A stretch of 64,000 bases of DNA from Pigmentibacter sp. JX0631 (GTDB taxonomy: Bacteria; Bdellovibrionota_B; Oligoflexia; Silvanigrellales; Silvanigrellaceae): assembly GCF_029873255.1 (NCBI RefSeq), contig NZ_CP123622.1:3447001-3511000 (forward strand), written 5' to 3'. Under the pieces are notes generated by a model. That model did no database searches. It was given only the letters and a program-made list of their open reading frames with translations, and was not told where the DNA came from. Made by a program: the position numbers and the translations under genes. Positions 1 to 9,325 of this stretch are shown here, in pieces (within the stretch, counting starts at the first letter, position 1; the number at the start of each line of letters is the position of its first letter).

Positions 1-1
1 A

Positions 2-307
2 AAAAATAACTTTAGATTATTTAGCCTTGCGTTAACTGCAAAAGGTATTTGTCACTTTAATTTTGGAAATTCAGAAGATGAATTAACACAAGATATTTTT
101 AACTTGTTTAAAAAATCTAAGTTAATTCATAGAATTAACAATGATATTAAGCAGTTTGAAAATAAAATTACAGAAGTAGTTGCAGAAATTGTTGGCAGGA
201 AAAATTTACCGCTGCAAGTTAAAAGCATTTTATTTCAAAAAAAAATATTTGATATTGCTGTAGAATTATTTCTAAAACAAGGTAAATTATATAATTGTAT
301 TGAATAG
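2..307 (+). pseudogene. O6-methylguanine-DNA methyltransferase-like (Ada C-domain) fragment, truncated
   Basis: The frame is open from the left edge to a TAG at 305-307, so the 5' part lies outside the window. The visible 101 residues resemble the N-terminal half of the Ada/Ogt alkyltransferase module: a TAKGICHFNFG strand, then a segment LQVKSILFQKKIFDIA that parallels the family's GTAFQQxVWxAL helix. The frame then stops. The helix-turn-helix and the PCHRV motif with the methyl-accepting cysteine, which should follow over about 70 more residues, are absent, and I do not find them in another frame downstream. It therefore looks like a 3'-truncated, inactive gene. The family call is by recognition of pattern only. 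It could instead be a small unrelated protein. Confidence 0.5.
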
Positions 308-359
308 CAAAGTATTAAAACTAAGTTAAGAAACGAAAAAAGCTCAACTAATTAAAAAT

Positions 360-947
360 TTAAAATACAATAGCGCAGCCAATCATAGGTAAATACTCTT
401 CTTCTGTTATTACTTTGGATTGGCTTGTAGTTGACCCTACCGGAGTATAAGAATTATAAGTTATATTTCTGTAAGTAAACTGTAAACCTAGTGAGAAAGC
501 TTTAGATAATGGAGCATAATAACCAGCATCAAATTGAAAACCAACACCATCAGAAGCAGTAAAATTTGGATGATTATATTGTGACCAAGGAAAAAAATGC
601 ACTACAATTGCAAAATTATTTGCTGCAAAACCAGCTGATGCCCCAGCTGAAACCCGTTGTATTGTACCTGGTGTATAATCACGTTTCATTCCAGAATAGA
701 TTAAACCTAAATATAACTTTACTTTAGTATTGATAAGGTAACCTAACCGAATATCATATAAAAAATGTGAGCGTTGATCTTGTTTTGGACTGGCTGTTGT
801 GTTCGAGTAGTCATCATTGTAATTATAATAACCAATCATAGGGCTGAAAACTATTCCAGGACCAGTAAATGCATTAGCATTAAATCTACAGATGGATGAT
901 AAAATCAAAAGAATTAATACAACCTTAACTAAATTTTTAAAGAACAT
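360..947 (-). CDS. Probable outer-membrane beta-barrel protein
   Basis: This encodes about 195 residues. I chose the ATG at 947 because AAGGA lies 7 nt upstream; an in-frame ATG at 980 lacks this and would give an atypical leader. The N-terminus is a clear signal peptide (FFKNLVK, hydrophobic core, cleavage near NANA). The mature part alternates polar and aromatic residues in short strands with Gly/Asn turns (FSPMIGYYNYN, IRLGYLINTKVKLYLGL, AFSLGLQFTYRNITY) and ends in Phe, as expected for an eight-stranded barrel recognised by BamA. No specific family is recognised. It is one of five such barrels in the window (also at 1134, 35383, 38963 and 50837). Confidence 0.65.
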   Translation of the reverse strand: MFFKNLVKVVLILLILSSICRFNANAFTGPGIVFSPMIGYYNYNDDYSNTTASPKQDQRSHFLYDIRLGYLINTKVKLYLGLIYSGMKRDYTPGTIQRVSAGASAGFAANNFAIVVHFFPWSQYNHPNFTASDGVGFQFDAGYYAPLSKAFSLGLQFTYRNITYNSYTPVGSTTSQSKVITEEEYLPMIGCAIVF

Positions 948-1133
948 TTTAAAATCCTTTTTTGTAATTAATGTATTCAATAATTCGGATAATCACATTT
1001 TAAATTCAGTAACGTGTCAGAATAATAACATTTATTAAATTTTTTGTTAATATATTGGTACGATAAATTTAGATAGTGAATTTAAAAAGAGACATATTTT
1101 GAATAATATTAACAATTACAGAGGTAGTGAAAA

Positions 1134-1838
1134 ATGAAAAAAATAGGAATAATATCAGCAATATTAATGAATTTTTACAGTTTTTCAGTTATGGCTGAAG
1201 AAAACAATTTAATAGGAATTGATACGCTTACAAGTCTTGGCTATAATAGTTATAAATTTGATGATAATAAATTATTAAATGATTCTAGCTTTGAATATGG
1301 TGGTTCTGCTAAAATGTCGGTTATTCTATCAACTGATATCTTTAGTAAGAATATTTTACCGGCTGTTGGTTTTGGTTTAAATGCTACCTTTGTTAATGCT
1401 AATGGGTCATCAAAAGATAGTGACGTAGGAGTTGATTTATCAAAATATGAAATAGATAGTAAATACTATTTTTTCAATATTGGAGCTAAATTTAAATATT
1501 TTGATAAATTAAATTTTTTTAGCTTTTTAACTATTGGGAATGCATATCGTGAATTATTTAAATTATATTTAAAGACATCAAATGGAAATTATAGCTTAGG
1601 TACTTTTGAACTAAATGTAAAAAAAGATTACTATGTAGGATTTGATTTCATTGGTAATTATCAATTTGATACTGGGATAACTTTAGGTTTAGGAGCATCA
1701 ATTTATAGACATTTCATAACTACTACTTCTTATGACTACTACAATATTTATGGACTTTATAATAATACAATTCAAAGTACCAGTAATCTTAACTTATATG
1801 ATACAGGAATGTATCTCATTTTTGGATATAATTTTTAG
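1134..1838 (+). CDS. Probable outer-membrane beta-barrel protein
   Basis: This encodes 234 residues with a signal peptide (KKIGIISAILMNFYSFSVMA, then EENN). The mature chain consists of amphipathic strands such as DTLTSLGYNSYKFD, ILPAVGFGLNATF, YFFNIGAKFKYF and GITLGLGASIYRHF, and it ends in FGYNF with a terminal Phe. This pattern is typical of small OmpW/OmpA-like porin-type barrels, but no diagnostic motif is present. The start follows GAGGTAG with normal spacing. It is transcribed away from the barrel at 360-947, with about 185 bp of shared upstream DNA. Role unknown; structural or adhesive surface functions are guesses. Confidence 0.65.
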   Translation: MKKIGIISAILMNFYSFSVMAEENNLIGIDTLTSLGYNSYKFDDNKLLNDSSFEYGGSAKMSVILSTDIFSKNILPAVGFGLNATFVNANGSSKDSDVGVDLSKYEIDSKYYFFNIGAKFKYFDKLNFFSFLTIGNAYRELFKLYLKTSNGNYSLGTFELNVKKDYYVGFDFIGNYQFDTGITLGLGASIYRHFITTTSYDYYNIYGLYNNTIQSTSNLNLYDTGMYLIFGYNF

Positions 1839-1924
1839 CACTTAGTCATTTCTTTTTTGAAATCTATTTTTGACAAAAAAAATATATGAATATAGTCTGC
1901 TTTTTTTAGGAAAGGAAATTTCCG

Positions 1925-3298
1925 ATGTTTGAAAAAAAGCTAGATTTAAAAATATTTATTTTAGTTCTAATTTTATTTTTATTTAATTACTTATATTTTA
2001 TTTATGATGTTCAAGATTCTTATAGCTTATTAGGCGATCAATCTAGAGATTGGAGAATTGCAAGTTCAAATAGTATTCAACTTATAGGTACATCTATTTC
2101 TTCTGGCGGAAATTCATTAGGACCTATTTTTTATTGGATACTCCAATTAACTTATCATGTTTTAGGACCTTTTTTTAACTATCTTCCGCATATAGCAGTA
2201 TATTCTCAATCTTTCTTTTTTGCAATAGCAAATTCTTTTTTGTTTTTTTGCCTAGTAAAAAAATATGATAAATCAATTGTTCTTATTTTTTCATTATTTA
2301 TATTATATATTACCAGTCCAATTCTTGCTTCCATGGCAGGTACCTCATGGAATCCTAATTATGCAGCTACATTTATAAATTTCTCATTAGCATATGCATT
2401 ATTTAAAAATATTTTAAATAATGGTTATGAAAGAGCTAATATAGGTAATATTTTTATATTTGTAACTCTTTCTTGGTTTTCTGTCCAATGTCACTCACCA
2501 GCTCTATTTTATTTTATTTCAACTATGCTTTTTTTATTAATAAAAACTAAAACTATTAGACAAAAAATCGAATTTCTAATTACTTCAATAATTATTGTTT
2601 TTATATTACAAATCCCCTTTTTAATTCACACTTTCACAATTAATAGTCAATTAAATAATTATGTGGGAAATACAGGAACTGCAACATTTTTACATAAATT
2701 TCTTCTTTTACAAGGTGGTTTTGGAAGAGGTTTTTTGTTTTTAATGAATGATCCATCATTAATTTTATTTCAAGTCTATAAAATTTATCCTTTACTAATA
2801 ATTTATTTATTAACAGTTATTAAAATTATATACTCCAAACTATATAAAGATTGTTTAGTACAATTTTTCCTTTTATATATATTAATTACTTACTATGGGT
2901 TTTCTTGTATTCCTTCATATGATAGACAAACTTACTTATTGAATGAACATTTATTTATTATAGCAATACTACCTATTATTTTTCTTTTTAATGAAAATAT
3001 TAAAAACAAGAAGTACAGTTTATTTTTTCAAACAATTATTCTTACTGTTATCATCTCATTTATACCTTACAGATATTCAAAGAAAGAAAGTAAATTGGAA
3101 TATTATGCTAAATTAGTTAACGCATCCCAAAAAATATTTACGACCTACCCAGAAGTAAGCAGTATTGAAATTCCTAAATTTCCTTTATCAGTTGATTCAA
3201 CTCTAATTTATGAAGGGTTTGGTGGAAAAATTAACAAGAATAGTAATGTAGAGGCTATAATTGATATCAATGGGAATGTATCTTTCACAATAAAATAA
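1925..3298 (+). CDS. Polytopic membrane protein, GT-C glycosyltransferase-like
   Basis: This encodes 457 residues with about 10 hydrophobic segments. After the first membrane span there is an extracytoplasmic loop containing GDQSRDWRIASS, then a GGNSLGPIFYWI segment. Acidic/Arg residues in the first loop are characteristic of GT-C enzymes (PMT/ArnT class), which use polyprenyl-phosphate sugars on the periplasmic face. The C-terminal roughly 80 residues are soluble. No closer family is recognised. The ribosome-binding region is AGGAAAGGAAATTTCC; its GGAAATTTCC (1914-1923) is self-complementary, so it could partly hide the Shine-Dalgarno sequence. A role in surface glycan assembly is an inference. 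Confidence 0.5.
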   Translation: MFEKKLDLKIFILVLILFLFNYLYFIYDVQDSYSLLGDQSRDWRIASSNSIQLIGTSISSGGNSLGPIFYWILQLTYHVLGPFFNYLPHIAVYSQSFFFAIANSFLFFCLVKKYDKSIVLIFSLFILYITSPILASMAGTSWNPNYAATFINFSLAYALFKNILNNGYERANIGNIFIFVTLSWFSVQCHSPALFYFISTMLFLLIKTKTIRQKIEFLITSIIIVFILQIPFLIHTFTINSQLNNYVGNTGTATFLHKFLLLQGGFGRGFLFLMNDPSLILFQVYKIYPLLIIYLLTVIKIIYSKLYKDCLVQFFLLYILITYYGFSCIPSYDRQTYLLNEHLFIIAILPIIFLFNENIKNKKYSLFFQTIILTVIISFIPYRYSKKESKLEYYAKLVNASQKIFTTYPEVSSIEIPKFPLSVDSTLIYEGFGGKINKNSNVEAIIDINGNVSFTIK

Positions 3299-3321
3299 TC
3301 AAAGCAAAAAATTTATTTTCT

Positions 3322-3352
3322 ACTTAGAAAGTTGAAAATCTTTCTGCTAAGT
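3322..3352 (+). terminator. Possible rho-independent terminator
   Basis: ACTTAGAAAG at 3322-3331 can pair with CTTTCTGCTAAGT at 3340-3352 through a three-base bulge. It is followed by an interrupted T-rich stretch. It lies just after the membrane-protein stop codon at 3298. The stem is imperfect, so this is only a candidate. Confidence 0.35.
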
Positions 3353-3421
3353 TATATTTCTTTGGGTAACTGGTTAACAAGATCAATAAATTTTTTTCAG
3401 TTTTTATTTGTGAGTTGAAAT

Positions 3422-4042
3422 ATGCAAGAAAATAAAGTAAATCAAAATATTAATAAAATTTTAGATTTTTGGTTTGGTGACGTTCAGAAATTGAAATTAA
3501 ACAATGTAAACTCATCCATGATGCTTTGGTTTTCAGGATATCCTGAAATTGATCAATTAATTGATAATAAATTCAGAAAATTAATTGAAAAAGCAATTCT
3601 TGGTCACTTTGATATATGGATGAAAACTCCTGAAGGTTGTTTAGCATTAATTATATTACTAGATCAATTTCCTTTAAATATTTTTAGAAATCAAGCTAGA
3701 TCATTTACAGTTTGTCATATGGCACTTCCGTATGCTCTGACTGCTATAAAACTTGGATATGATAAACTTCTGTCGCAGCAAAAAAAAAGTTTTATTTATT
3801 TACCTCTTGAACATGCTGAAGATATAAATTTGCAAAATTTATCTGTTGAATTATACTCAAAAGAATATGAAAATTCTTCGCCTGCAGAAAGACAGTTTTG
3901 TAAAATTAATTTAGATTATGCATTAAAACATAAAAGAGTAATTGAATTATTTGGAAGATTTCCAAATAGGAATAAGATATTAGGTAGAATATCAACTAAA
4001 AGTGAGTTAGAATTTCTGGAAAGAGAAGGCGCTGGATTTTAA
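3422..4042 (+). CDS. DUF924 family protein
   Basis: This encodes 206 residues matching the DUF924 pattern throughout: ILDFWFGD at the start, a Trp-Phe motif (MLWFSG), W-x-TPEGCLALIILLDQFPLNIFR in the middle, and SFIYLPLEHAEDINLQ followed by ERQFCKINLDYALKHKRVIELFGRFPNRNKILGR. The last block is the family signature. It is a soluble, helical, TPR-like protein of unknown biochemical function. It is followed after 18 bp by the photolyase gene on the same strand, so the two are probably co-transcribed, which suggests a link to light or DNA repair. The start has only a weak Shine-Dalgarno (GAG). Confidence 0.85.
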   Translation: MQENKVNQNINKILDFWFGDVQKLKLNNVNSSMMLWFSGYPEIDQLIDNKFRKLIEKAILGHFDIWMKTPEGCLALIILLDQFPLNIFRNQARSFTVCHMALPYALTAIKLGYDKLLSQQKKSFIYLPLEHAEDINLQNLSVELYSKEYENSSPAERQFCKINLDYALKHKRVIELFGRFPNRNKILGRISTKSELEFLEREGAGF

Positions 4043-4060
4043 ATTTTAAAAAAGGAAAAT

Positions 4061-5596
4061 ATGACTAACCTTGTTTATATAATGGGCGATCAATTATCTG
4101 AATCTATTTCTTCTTTGCGGTCTTTAAAAAAAGAAGATATTATTTTTTTTTGTGAAACTTCAGATGAATTTACTGATCTTCCTCATCATCCAAAAAAAAT
4201 TGCCTTTTTATTAGCTACTAGAAGACATTTTGCAGAGGAATTAAAAGAAAAAGGTTTAAATGTTTTTTATATTAAACTCGATGATCAACTAAATTCAGGT
4301 TCTATTCGGGCTGAACTTAAAAAAGCTATTCATAAATTTGCAATTAAAAATATGATTATTACTGAACCTAGTGAATTTAAAAATAAATTAATAATTGAAG
4401 AAATATCTAAGCAAAATAACATAACTATACAAATTTTAGAAGATGATAGATTTTTTTGTTCTATAGTAAATTTTAAAAAATGGTCTGTAGGCAAGAAAAG
4501 TTTAAGAATGGAATTTTTTTATAGAGAATTGAGGAAACAAAATAAAATATTACTTGAGAAAGATGGCAGTCCAACTGGTGGTTTATGGAATTATGATAAA
4601 GAAAATAGAAAACCACCTTCTAAAAGTTTAAAATCTTTGAAAAGAATTTCTCATAAAAAATCTTTGATTCTTCTTGATGTAATAAATTATGTAAAGCAAA
4701 ATTTTTCGCAAAATTTTGGCACCCTAGAACCTTTTTATTATGCAATTACTCGTAAGCAAGCATTAATTGAACTTAATGATTTTATCGAGAGAATTCTTAA
4801 TCTATTTGGTGATTATCAAGATGCTATGTTAAAAGACGAAGCATATTTACATCATTCTTTGCTCTCATCTTACATAAATGTTGGATTATTACTACCAAAA
4901 GAAATTTGTTCTCTTGTTGAAAAGGCATATAAAGAAGGAAAAGTCTCTCTTAATTCTGCTGAGGGGTTTATTCGTCAAATTCTTGGGTGGAGAGAATATG
5001 TCCGAGGAATATATTGGTTAAAAATGCCATCTTATGTTGATCTGAATTTTTTTAATGCCAAAAATCCCCTTCCCTTTTTTTTCTGGGGTGGAAAAACAAA
5101 AATGAATTGTATTAATAATGTAGTAGCACAAACCAAGGAACATTCTTATTCACACCATATTCAGCGTTTGATGATTACCGGAAATTTTGCTCTTATCGCA
5201 GGTCTAGATGTTAAAGAAGTACACAAATGGTATTTATCGGTGTATAGTGATGCTTTTGAATGGGTAGAAATGCCAAATACTATTGGAATGGCATTATTTG
5301 CTGATGGAGGTATTGTCGCAAGTAAACCTTATGCAGCAAGCGCTAATTATATTAGTAAAATGAGTAATTTTTGTATGAACTGTTTTTATAATTCAAAAGA
5401 AACTGTTGGGGTTAATTCTTGTCCTTTTAATTCTTTATATTGGAATTTCATAAATAAAAATAAAAATAAATTTCAAGAAAATCCTAGAATGTCATTAATT
5501 ATAAAAAGCTGGGAAAATTTCTCTGATGACAAGAAAAAAACCATTATATTGCGAGCAGAAAAAATTCTTAATTTAATGGAAAATAATGACTTATAA
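4061..5596 (+). CDS. phrB: Iron-sulfur bacterial cryptochrome/(6-4) photolyase (FeS-BCP)
   Basis: This encodes 511 residues, close to the 507 of Agrobacterium PhrB. The N-terminal alpha/beta domain begins LVYIMGDQLSES, typical of the deoxyribodipyrimidine photolyase-related family. The FAD-binding C-terminal domain includes EGFIRQILGWREYVRGIYW and SYSHHIQRLMITGNFAL. Four cysteines fall at 350, 438, 441 and 454, exactly the spacing known for the [4Fe-4S] ligands of PhrB. Members of this family repair (6-4) photoproducts using FAD and a lumazine antenna. The start has a good AAAGGA site and lies 18 bp after the DUF924 gene. The symbol is by analogy. Confidence 0.9.
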   Translation: MTNLVYIMGDQLSESISSLRSLKKEDIIFFCETSDEFTDLPHHPKKIAFLLATRRHFAEELKEKGLNVFYIKLDDQLNSGSIRAELKKAIHKFAIKNMIITEPSEFKNKLIIEEISKQNNITIQILEDDRFFCSIVNFKKWSVGKKSLRMEFFYRELRKQNKILLEKDGSPTGGLWNYDKENRKPPSKSLKSLKRISHKKSLILLDVINYVKQNFSQNFGTLEPFYYAITRKQALIELNDFIERILNLFGDYQDAMLKDEAYLHHSLLSSYINVGLLLPKEICSLVEKAYKEGKVSLNSAEGFIRQILGWREYVRGIYWLKMPSYVDLNFFNAKNPLPFFFWGGKTKMNCINNVVAQTKEHSYSHHIQRLMITGNFALIAGLDVKEVHKWYLSVYSDAFEWVEMPNTIGMALFADGGIVASKPYAASANYISKMSNFCMNCFYNSKETVGVNSCPFNSLYWNFINKNKNKFQENPRMSLIIKSWENFSDDKKKTIILRAEKILNLMENNDL

Positions 5597-5833
5597 TTTA
5601 TACTAATTATCTTATTAGTTAGATACAAATAAAATAATGCTGTTACTTGATATAAAGAATTATTTTTTATTTAAATTTACATTTTTGTTTCAAGCAAAGT
5701 AAATTCCACAAAATTTAGGGAAAATAAATTTCATATTGCTTTTTTTAACAAATATAAAATAGAATGCTTCATCAAAAAGAGTAATTATTTTTATATTCAT
5801 ATCGTTGTAAAAAATTTTTTCTCAGGAGTTTCA

Positions 5834-6709
5834 ATGATAGCGTCACCAGCAGATCTACTTTACTTTATAGAAGTTTCTAATGTCCTAAATTTATCAAAAG
5901 CAGCTAAAAGAGCTGGAGTTAGCCAGCCGTCATTGACACAAGCTATGAAAAGGCTTGAAGAATCAATAGGAACTTCTTTACTCATTCGGAATAAATCAGG
6001 GGTTATGTTGACGCAAGCTGGTAAACAGCTTTTGGCTCAATCAAAATTTTTAATTAAAAGTTGGGAGCAATTGAAGGTTCAAGCTCTTGCATCGATCAAT
6101 GAAATTCAGGGTTCTTATACTATTGGTTGTCATCCATCAGTTGGCTTATTTACTCTTTCTGAATTTTTGCCAACTCTTTTACTTAATCATCAGAAACTTG
6201 AAGTAAATCTTTTTCATTCGTTGTCTAGAAAAATAGTTGAAGGAGTAATTAGTTCTAATATTGACATTGGAATAGCAGTAAATCCATTTTATCATCCAGA
6301 TTTAATCATTCATAAAATTTGTGATGATGAGGTTACTTTTTGGAGTTCAAATCCCGCTAAAGATTTACATAAATTAGAAAAAGATGAATGTATACTGTTA
6401 TGTGATCCTGATTTAATTCAAGTTCAAAGTGTTTTAAAAAATGCGAGCAAAAAAGGTATTAAATTTAAAAGAATAATATCATCAAGTAGCTTGGAAGTTA
6501 TAGGCTCTCTTGTTAGCCAAGGATGTGGAATAGGAATTTTACCAACAAATGTTGCTAATTTAGTCGAGGGTAGAAAATTATTTAAATTGGAAAACTTTCC
6601 AGCATTTCATGATGAAATTTGTTTACTTTATCGTGTTGAAAACAGAAATATTAAAGCAATTCAAGCAATTTCAAAAGCGATTATGAATGCGTTAAAACCA
6701 AAAAATTAA
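5834..6709 (+). CDS. LysR-family transcriptional regulator
   Basis: This encodes 291 residues, the usual size of the family. The N-terminal winged helix-turn-helix spans about residues 5-65 (LSKAAKRAGVSQPSLTQAMK, then LEESIGTSLLIRNKSGVMLTQAG). It is followed by a two-lobed effector domain (IGCHPSVGLFTLSEFLP; VSQGCGIGILP). CAGGAG precedes the ATG. About 240 bp of gene-free DNA lies upstream. The target is unknown. The neighbouring genes are the photolyase upstream and a small secreted protein that converges from the right with only 3 bp between the stops. The effector cannot be predicted from sequence. Confidence 0.9.
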   Translation: MIASPADLLYFIEVSNVLNLSKAAKRAGVSQPSLTQAMKRLEESIGTSLLIRNKSGVMLTQAGKQLLAQSKFLIKSWEQLKVQALASINEIQGSYTIGCHPSVGLFTLSEFLPTLLLNHQKLEVNLFHSLSRKIVEGVISSNIDIGIAVNPFYHPDLIIHKICDDEVTFWSSNPAKDLHKLEKDECILLCDPDLIQVQSVLKNASKKGIKFKRIISSSSLEVIGSLVSQGCGIGILPTNVANLVEGRKLFKLENFPAFHDEICLLYRVENRNIKAIQAISKAIMNALKPKN

Positions 6710-6712
6710 AAA

Positions 6713-7105
6713 TTAATAGCACATAAATCCTTTATTTTTGCTATCAATAGAACAATTAACTTCATCTATAAATTTTAACGCTCTTATTTCTCCCCAAACA
6801 ATAACAGAAGTATTTCCTTTGCTTGCTTGTATATTTTTTGGGACTGAAGAACAAAATAAGATTGACATGTCTTTATTAAAGGTAATTTCAATATTGTAAT
6901 CTGTCCAATCATTTATAGTTTCTTTAGTAATGAATTTATGGATAGTTTTATTTGTGGCACTTACTGCATATATTTGCCATTCATCAATTTCACTAAAAAT
7001 AGAGTGATAAGTATTTGGAGTTATATCAGGGCATTTATAGAATTTAGCAAAAATAGAATTTTTAAAAATTAATAGTAATAAACATAAAACAACCTTATAA
7101 TTCAT
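6713..7105 (-). CDS. Small secreted protein, unknown function
   Basis: This encodes 130 residues with a signal peptide (MNYKVVLCLLLLIFKNSIFA) followed directly by KFYKCPDITPNTY. The mature chain of about 110 residues has four cysteines (in YKCP, LFCSS, NCSID and FMCY at the extreme C-terminus), suggesting two disulfides in the periplasm or outside the cell. The KCPD start and the Trp-rich middle vaguely recall DUF3757-type secreted proteins, but I am not confident in that. It converges with the LysR gene, with stops 3 bp apart. No function is assigned. Confidence 0.55.
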   Translation of the reverse strand: MNYKVVLCLLLLIFKNSIFAKFYKCPDITPNTYHSIFSEIDEWQIYAVSATNKTIHKFITKETINDWTDYNIEITFNKDMSILFCSSVPKNIQASKGNTSVIVWGEIRALKFIDEVNCSIDSKNKGFMCY

Positions 7106-7338
7106 AACTTCTCCATAGTAGGTAAATTTTGTAACTAAATTTGAAAAAAATTGTTATAATTAGCTTTCAGTAAAAAGCATTTAAAATTTTTATTGATATT
7201 TAATGATTTTAAAGTTTTAGTCAATAGGAAGTGATAAAAATTTATTTTTTGCTGAATTAGGTAAAAAATACAGTTTACTTATGAATAAATTCAAATTATT
7301 TTAAAATTATTAATAATACAGTTCTTCGAGGAAAAATT

Positions 7339-8334
7339 ATGCCAAGAGTAATAGGTGATTTTCATGATGATGCAATTTCTTCTAGTGAAGATAAAATACT
7401 TTTAACTCATGAACAAAGCGCTGAAGCTTTAAAATTGGTTAACAATTATTGCATGGAGAAATATAATTTTATAGTAAATAAGTCATCTGATTTTTTTAAT
7501 TCAAATGGTAATACTTTGAAAAAAAATATTTTTACGACTTTCAAATATAATCATCGAAAAGATGATTCTTTGTACTGGTATTTAAATATGCTAGCTTATA
7601 ATAAAGTTGTTGACTTAGTTGAAGCAAATTTCAATTTATTAGAAAGAGGAATTAGTAACCTTTTTTATCAAATTCCGACTCAAACACGTAATGCTCTTGA
7701 TCCTTATAATTTCATGATTTGTGCTTTAAATACAGGAGATGTTAAGAAATATTTTATGCAAAGATTTGATCAAATAACGACTCCTATTCAATACTATCAA
7801 GATTTTGGAGGTACATGGAATAGACGTTCAAATACTTTAAATTATAGCTTTCAAAATACTTACGAAAATTTTTCAAAAATAGAAGGTTCTATAATGAATC
7901 CAACTCGAAAAATTACTCATTCTTGCGAAATTATTTATGATCTTTCAAATAATTTTGTTGCTGAAAAGCTTGGAATATTTTTGTCAGTTTTCGGTTTGTT
8001 TAATATCTCTCCCTTTCGAAGAAAAACTAATATAGCAATGAATCATTTATTTCCTAAGTCAACCTACTATGGAAGCTTTGCGCAAAGTTTTCCAGTTAAA
8101 TTTTTAGTTACAAAAAGAATGGCTAAGCTATATGGTAATCCAGTTTTATCTTTAATAGTTGGAACTTATTTAATTGGCATGCATGTTGGACAACACTTAA
8201 GAGATTCATATGAATTAAAACAAAAAAATCCAAATTTACATGGGAGATTGCAATCAGTAAATAGAGACTTAACAAATTCATCATTTCATAAAAATTTCGC
8301 AGAATCTGTTGAAAAAACTTCTTCAAAAAAATAA
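7339..8334 (+). CDS. Hypothetical protein with C-terminal hydrophobic segment
   Basis: This encodes 331 residues and I recognise no family. A good GAGG site precedes the ATG. The N-terminus is acidic and has no signal peptide. Residues to about 210 are rich in aromatic and polar residues. Two moderately hydrophobic stretches (LGIFLSVFGLFNISPF and NPVLSLIVGTYLIGMHVG) lie in the last third, and the C-terminus is basic and polar. The lack of a leader combined with late hydrophobic helices would fit a peripheral membrane protein or a secreted effector, but neither is shown. It stands alone between AT-rich flanks upstream of the astacin gene. Confidence 0.55.
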   Translation: MPRVIGDFHDDAISSSEDKILLTHEQSAEALKLVNNYCMEKYNFIVNKSSDFFNSNGNTLKKNIFTTFKYNHRKDDSLYWYLNMLAYNKVVDLVEANFNLLERGISNLFYQIPTQTRNALDPYNFMICALNTGDVKKYFMQRFDQITTPIQYYQDFGGTWNRRSNTLNYSFQNTYENFSKIEGSIMNPTRKITHSCEIIYDLSNNFVAEKLGIFLSVFGLFNISPFRRKTNIAMNHLFPKSTYYGSFAQSFPVKFLVTKRMAKLYGNPVLSLIVGTYLIGMHVGQHLRDSYELKQKNPNLHGRLQSVNRDLTNSSFHKNFAESVEKTSSKK

Positions 8335-8484
8335 GTAATTACTATTTAATTACTAACAACTAATTTTAAATAAATAATTAATAATAATTTTTATTTAAAT
8401 ATAAATAATCAAAACAAAAAAATATTGCTTTAATTCTAAAATGTATTTATAAACCTAAATATTCAAATACTAGCAGTGAGGTAC

Positions 8485-9324
8485 ATGAAATTGAAAAAAA
8501 TTATTTTACTTTTAAGTTCTTTGATAATTAATAAAGCAGTATTTTCTGCAAATATGCTTCATTTAAATAGTAATTCTTATCATGTCAATTATTTTGAAAA
8601 TGATTTAAATAAACAAGAATATAGTTATTCTATAGTTGAAGGAGATATTCTAGAAAAAAGAGGATTGAAAAATATAAAAGATAACTTAAGTGCTCCATAT
8701 AATTATTCGAAATATTATTGGAACAATGGAATTATTTACTATTCATTTATTCCTTTTGAACAGAAGAATAGATATATTCATAAAAGAAATTTTACTTTTA
8801 GCGAAAAATCAATAATTAGATATGCAATGAATGAACTTGAAAAAATAGCTAATATAAGATTTGTAGAAGTTTTTGAAAAAGTTCGTTACAATTATCTTGA
8901 AATTATTGATGACGATGGATGCTATTCAGGAATTGGCGCTGATTATCCTCAAACTGTTTCATTAGGGTATGGTTGTCTTTATTCTGAAATTATACAACAT
9001 GAGCTTATGCATTCCCTAGGATTTTTACATGAACAAAGTCGTGCAGATAGAAATTTCTATGTAAAAATTAATAAAGAAAATATCTTACCTGGTAAGGAAA
9101 GTAACTTTGATATTGGCCATCACTCTACCCTTCAATTTGGGGCATATGATTACTATTCCATTATGCATTATGCACTTAATGCTTTTAGTAAAGATCCAAG
9201 AAAATTAACTATAGTTCCTTTGTATCGAGGATTATATTGGAATTACATAGGTAACGGAAAGTCTTTAAGTCAATTAGATAAAGAGGCTCTCCAAAAAGCT
9301 TATGGCAAGTCTTTTCTAAAATAA
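8485..9324 (+). CDS. Secreted astacin-like metalloprotease (M12A)
   Basis: This encodes about 279 residues. The signal peptide KLKKIILLLSSLIINKAVFS is followed by a short propeptide-like region. The catalytic signature HELMHSLGFLHEQSRADR (His172, Glu173, His176, His182) matches the astacin zinc motif HExxHxxGxxHExxRxDR. The Met-turn SIMHY follows at 225-229, with the Tyr that serves as the fifth zinc ligand in astacins. An in-frame GTG at 8476 is an alternative start, and the spacing to GAGG is short for the ATG at 8485. The protein probably acts extracellularly on proteins. It ends 1 bp before the convergent MFS gene. Confidence 0.9.
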   Translation: MKLKKIILLLSSLIINKAVFSANMLHLNSNSYHVNYFENDLNKQEYSYSIVEGDILEKRGLKNIKDNLSAPYNYSKYYWNNGIIYYSFIPFEQKNRYIHKRNFTFSEKSIIRYAMNELEKIANIRFVEVFEKVRYNYLEIIDDDGCYSGIGADYPQTVSLGYGCLYSEIIQHELMHSLGFLHEQSRADRNFYVKINKENILPGKESNFDIGHHSTLQFGAYDYYSIMHYALNAFSKDPRKLTIVPLYRGLYWNYIGNGKSLSQLDKEALQKAYGKSFLK

Positions 9325-9325
9325 A

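Noticed and set aside
1914-1923. GGAAATTTCC over the ribosome-binding site of the membrane gene as a regulatory hairpin
   Set aside because: A 10-bp palindrome without a loop cannot form a stable hairpin; dimer-protein binding is possible but there is no further support.
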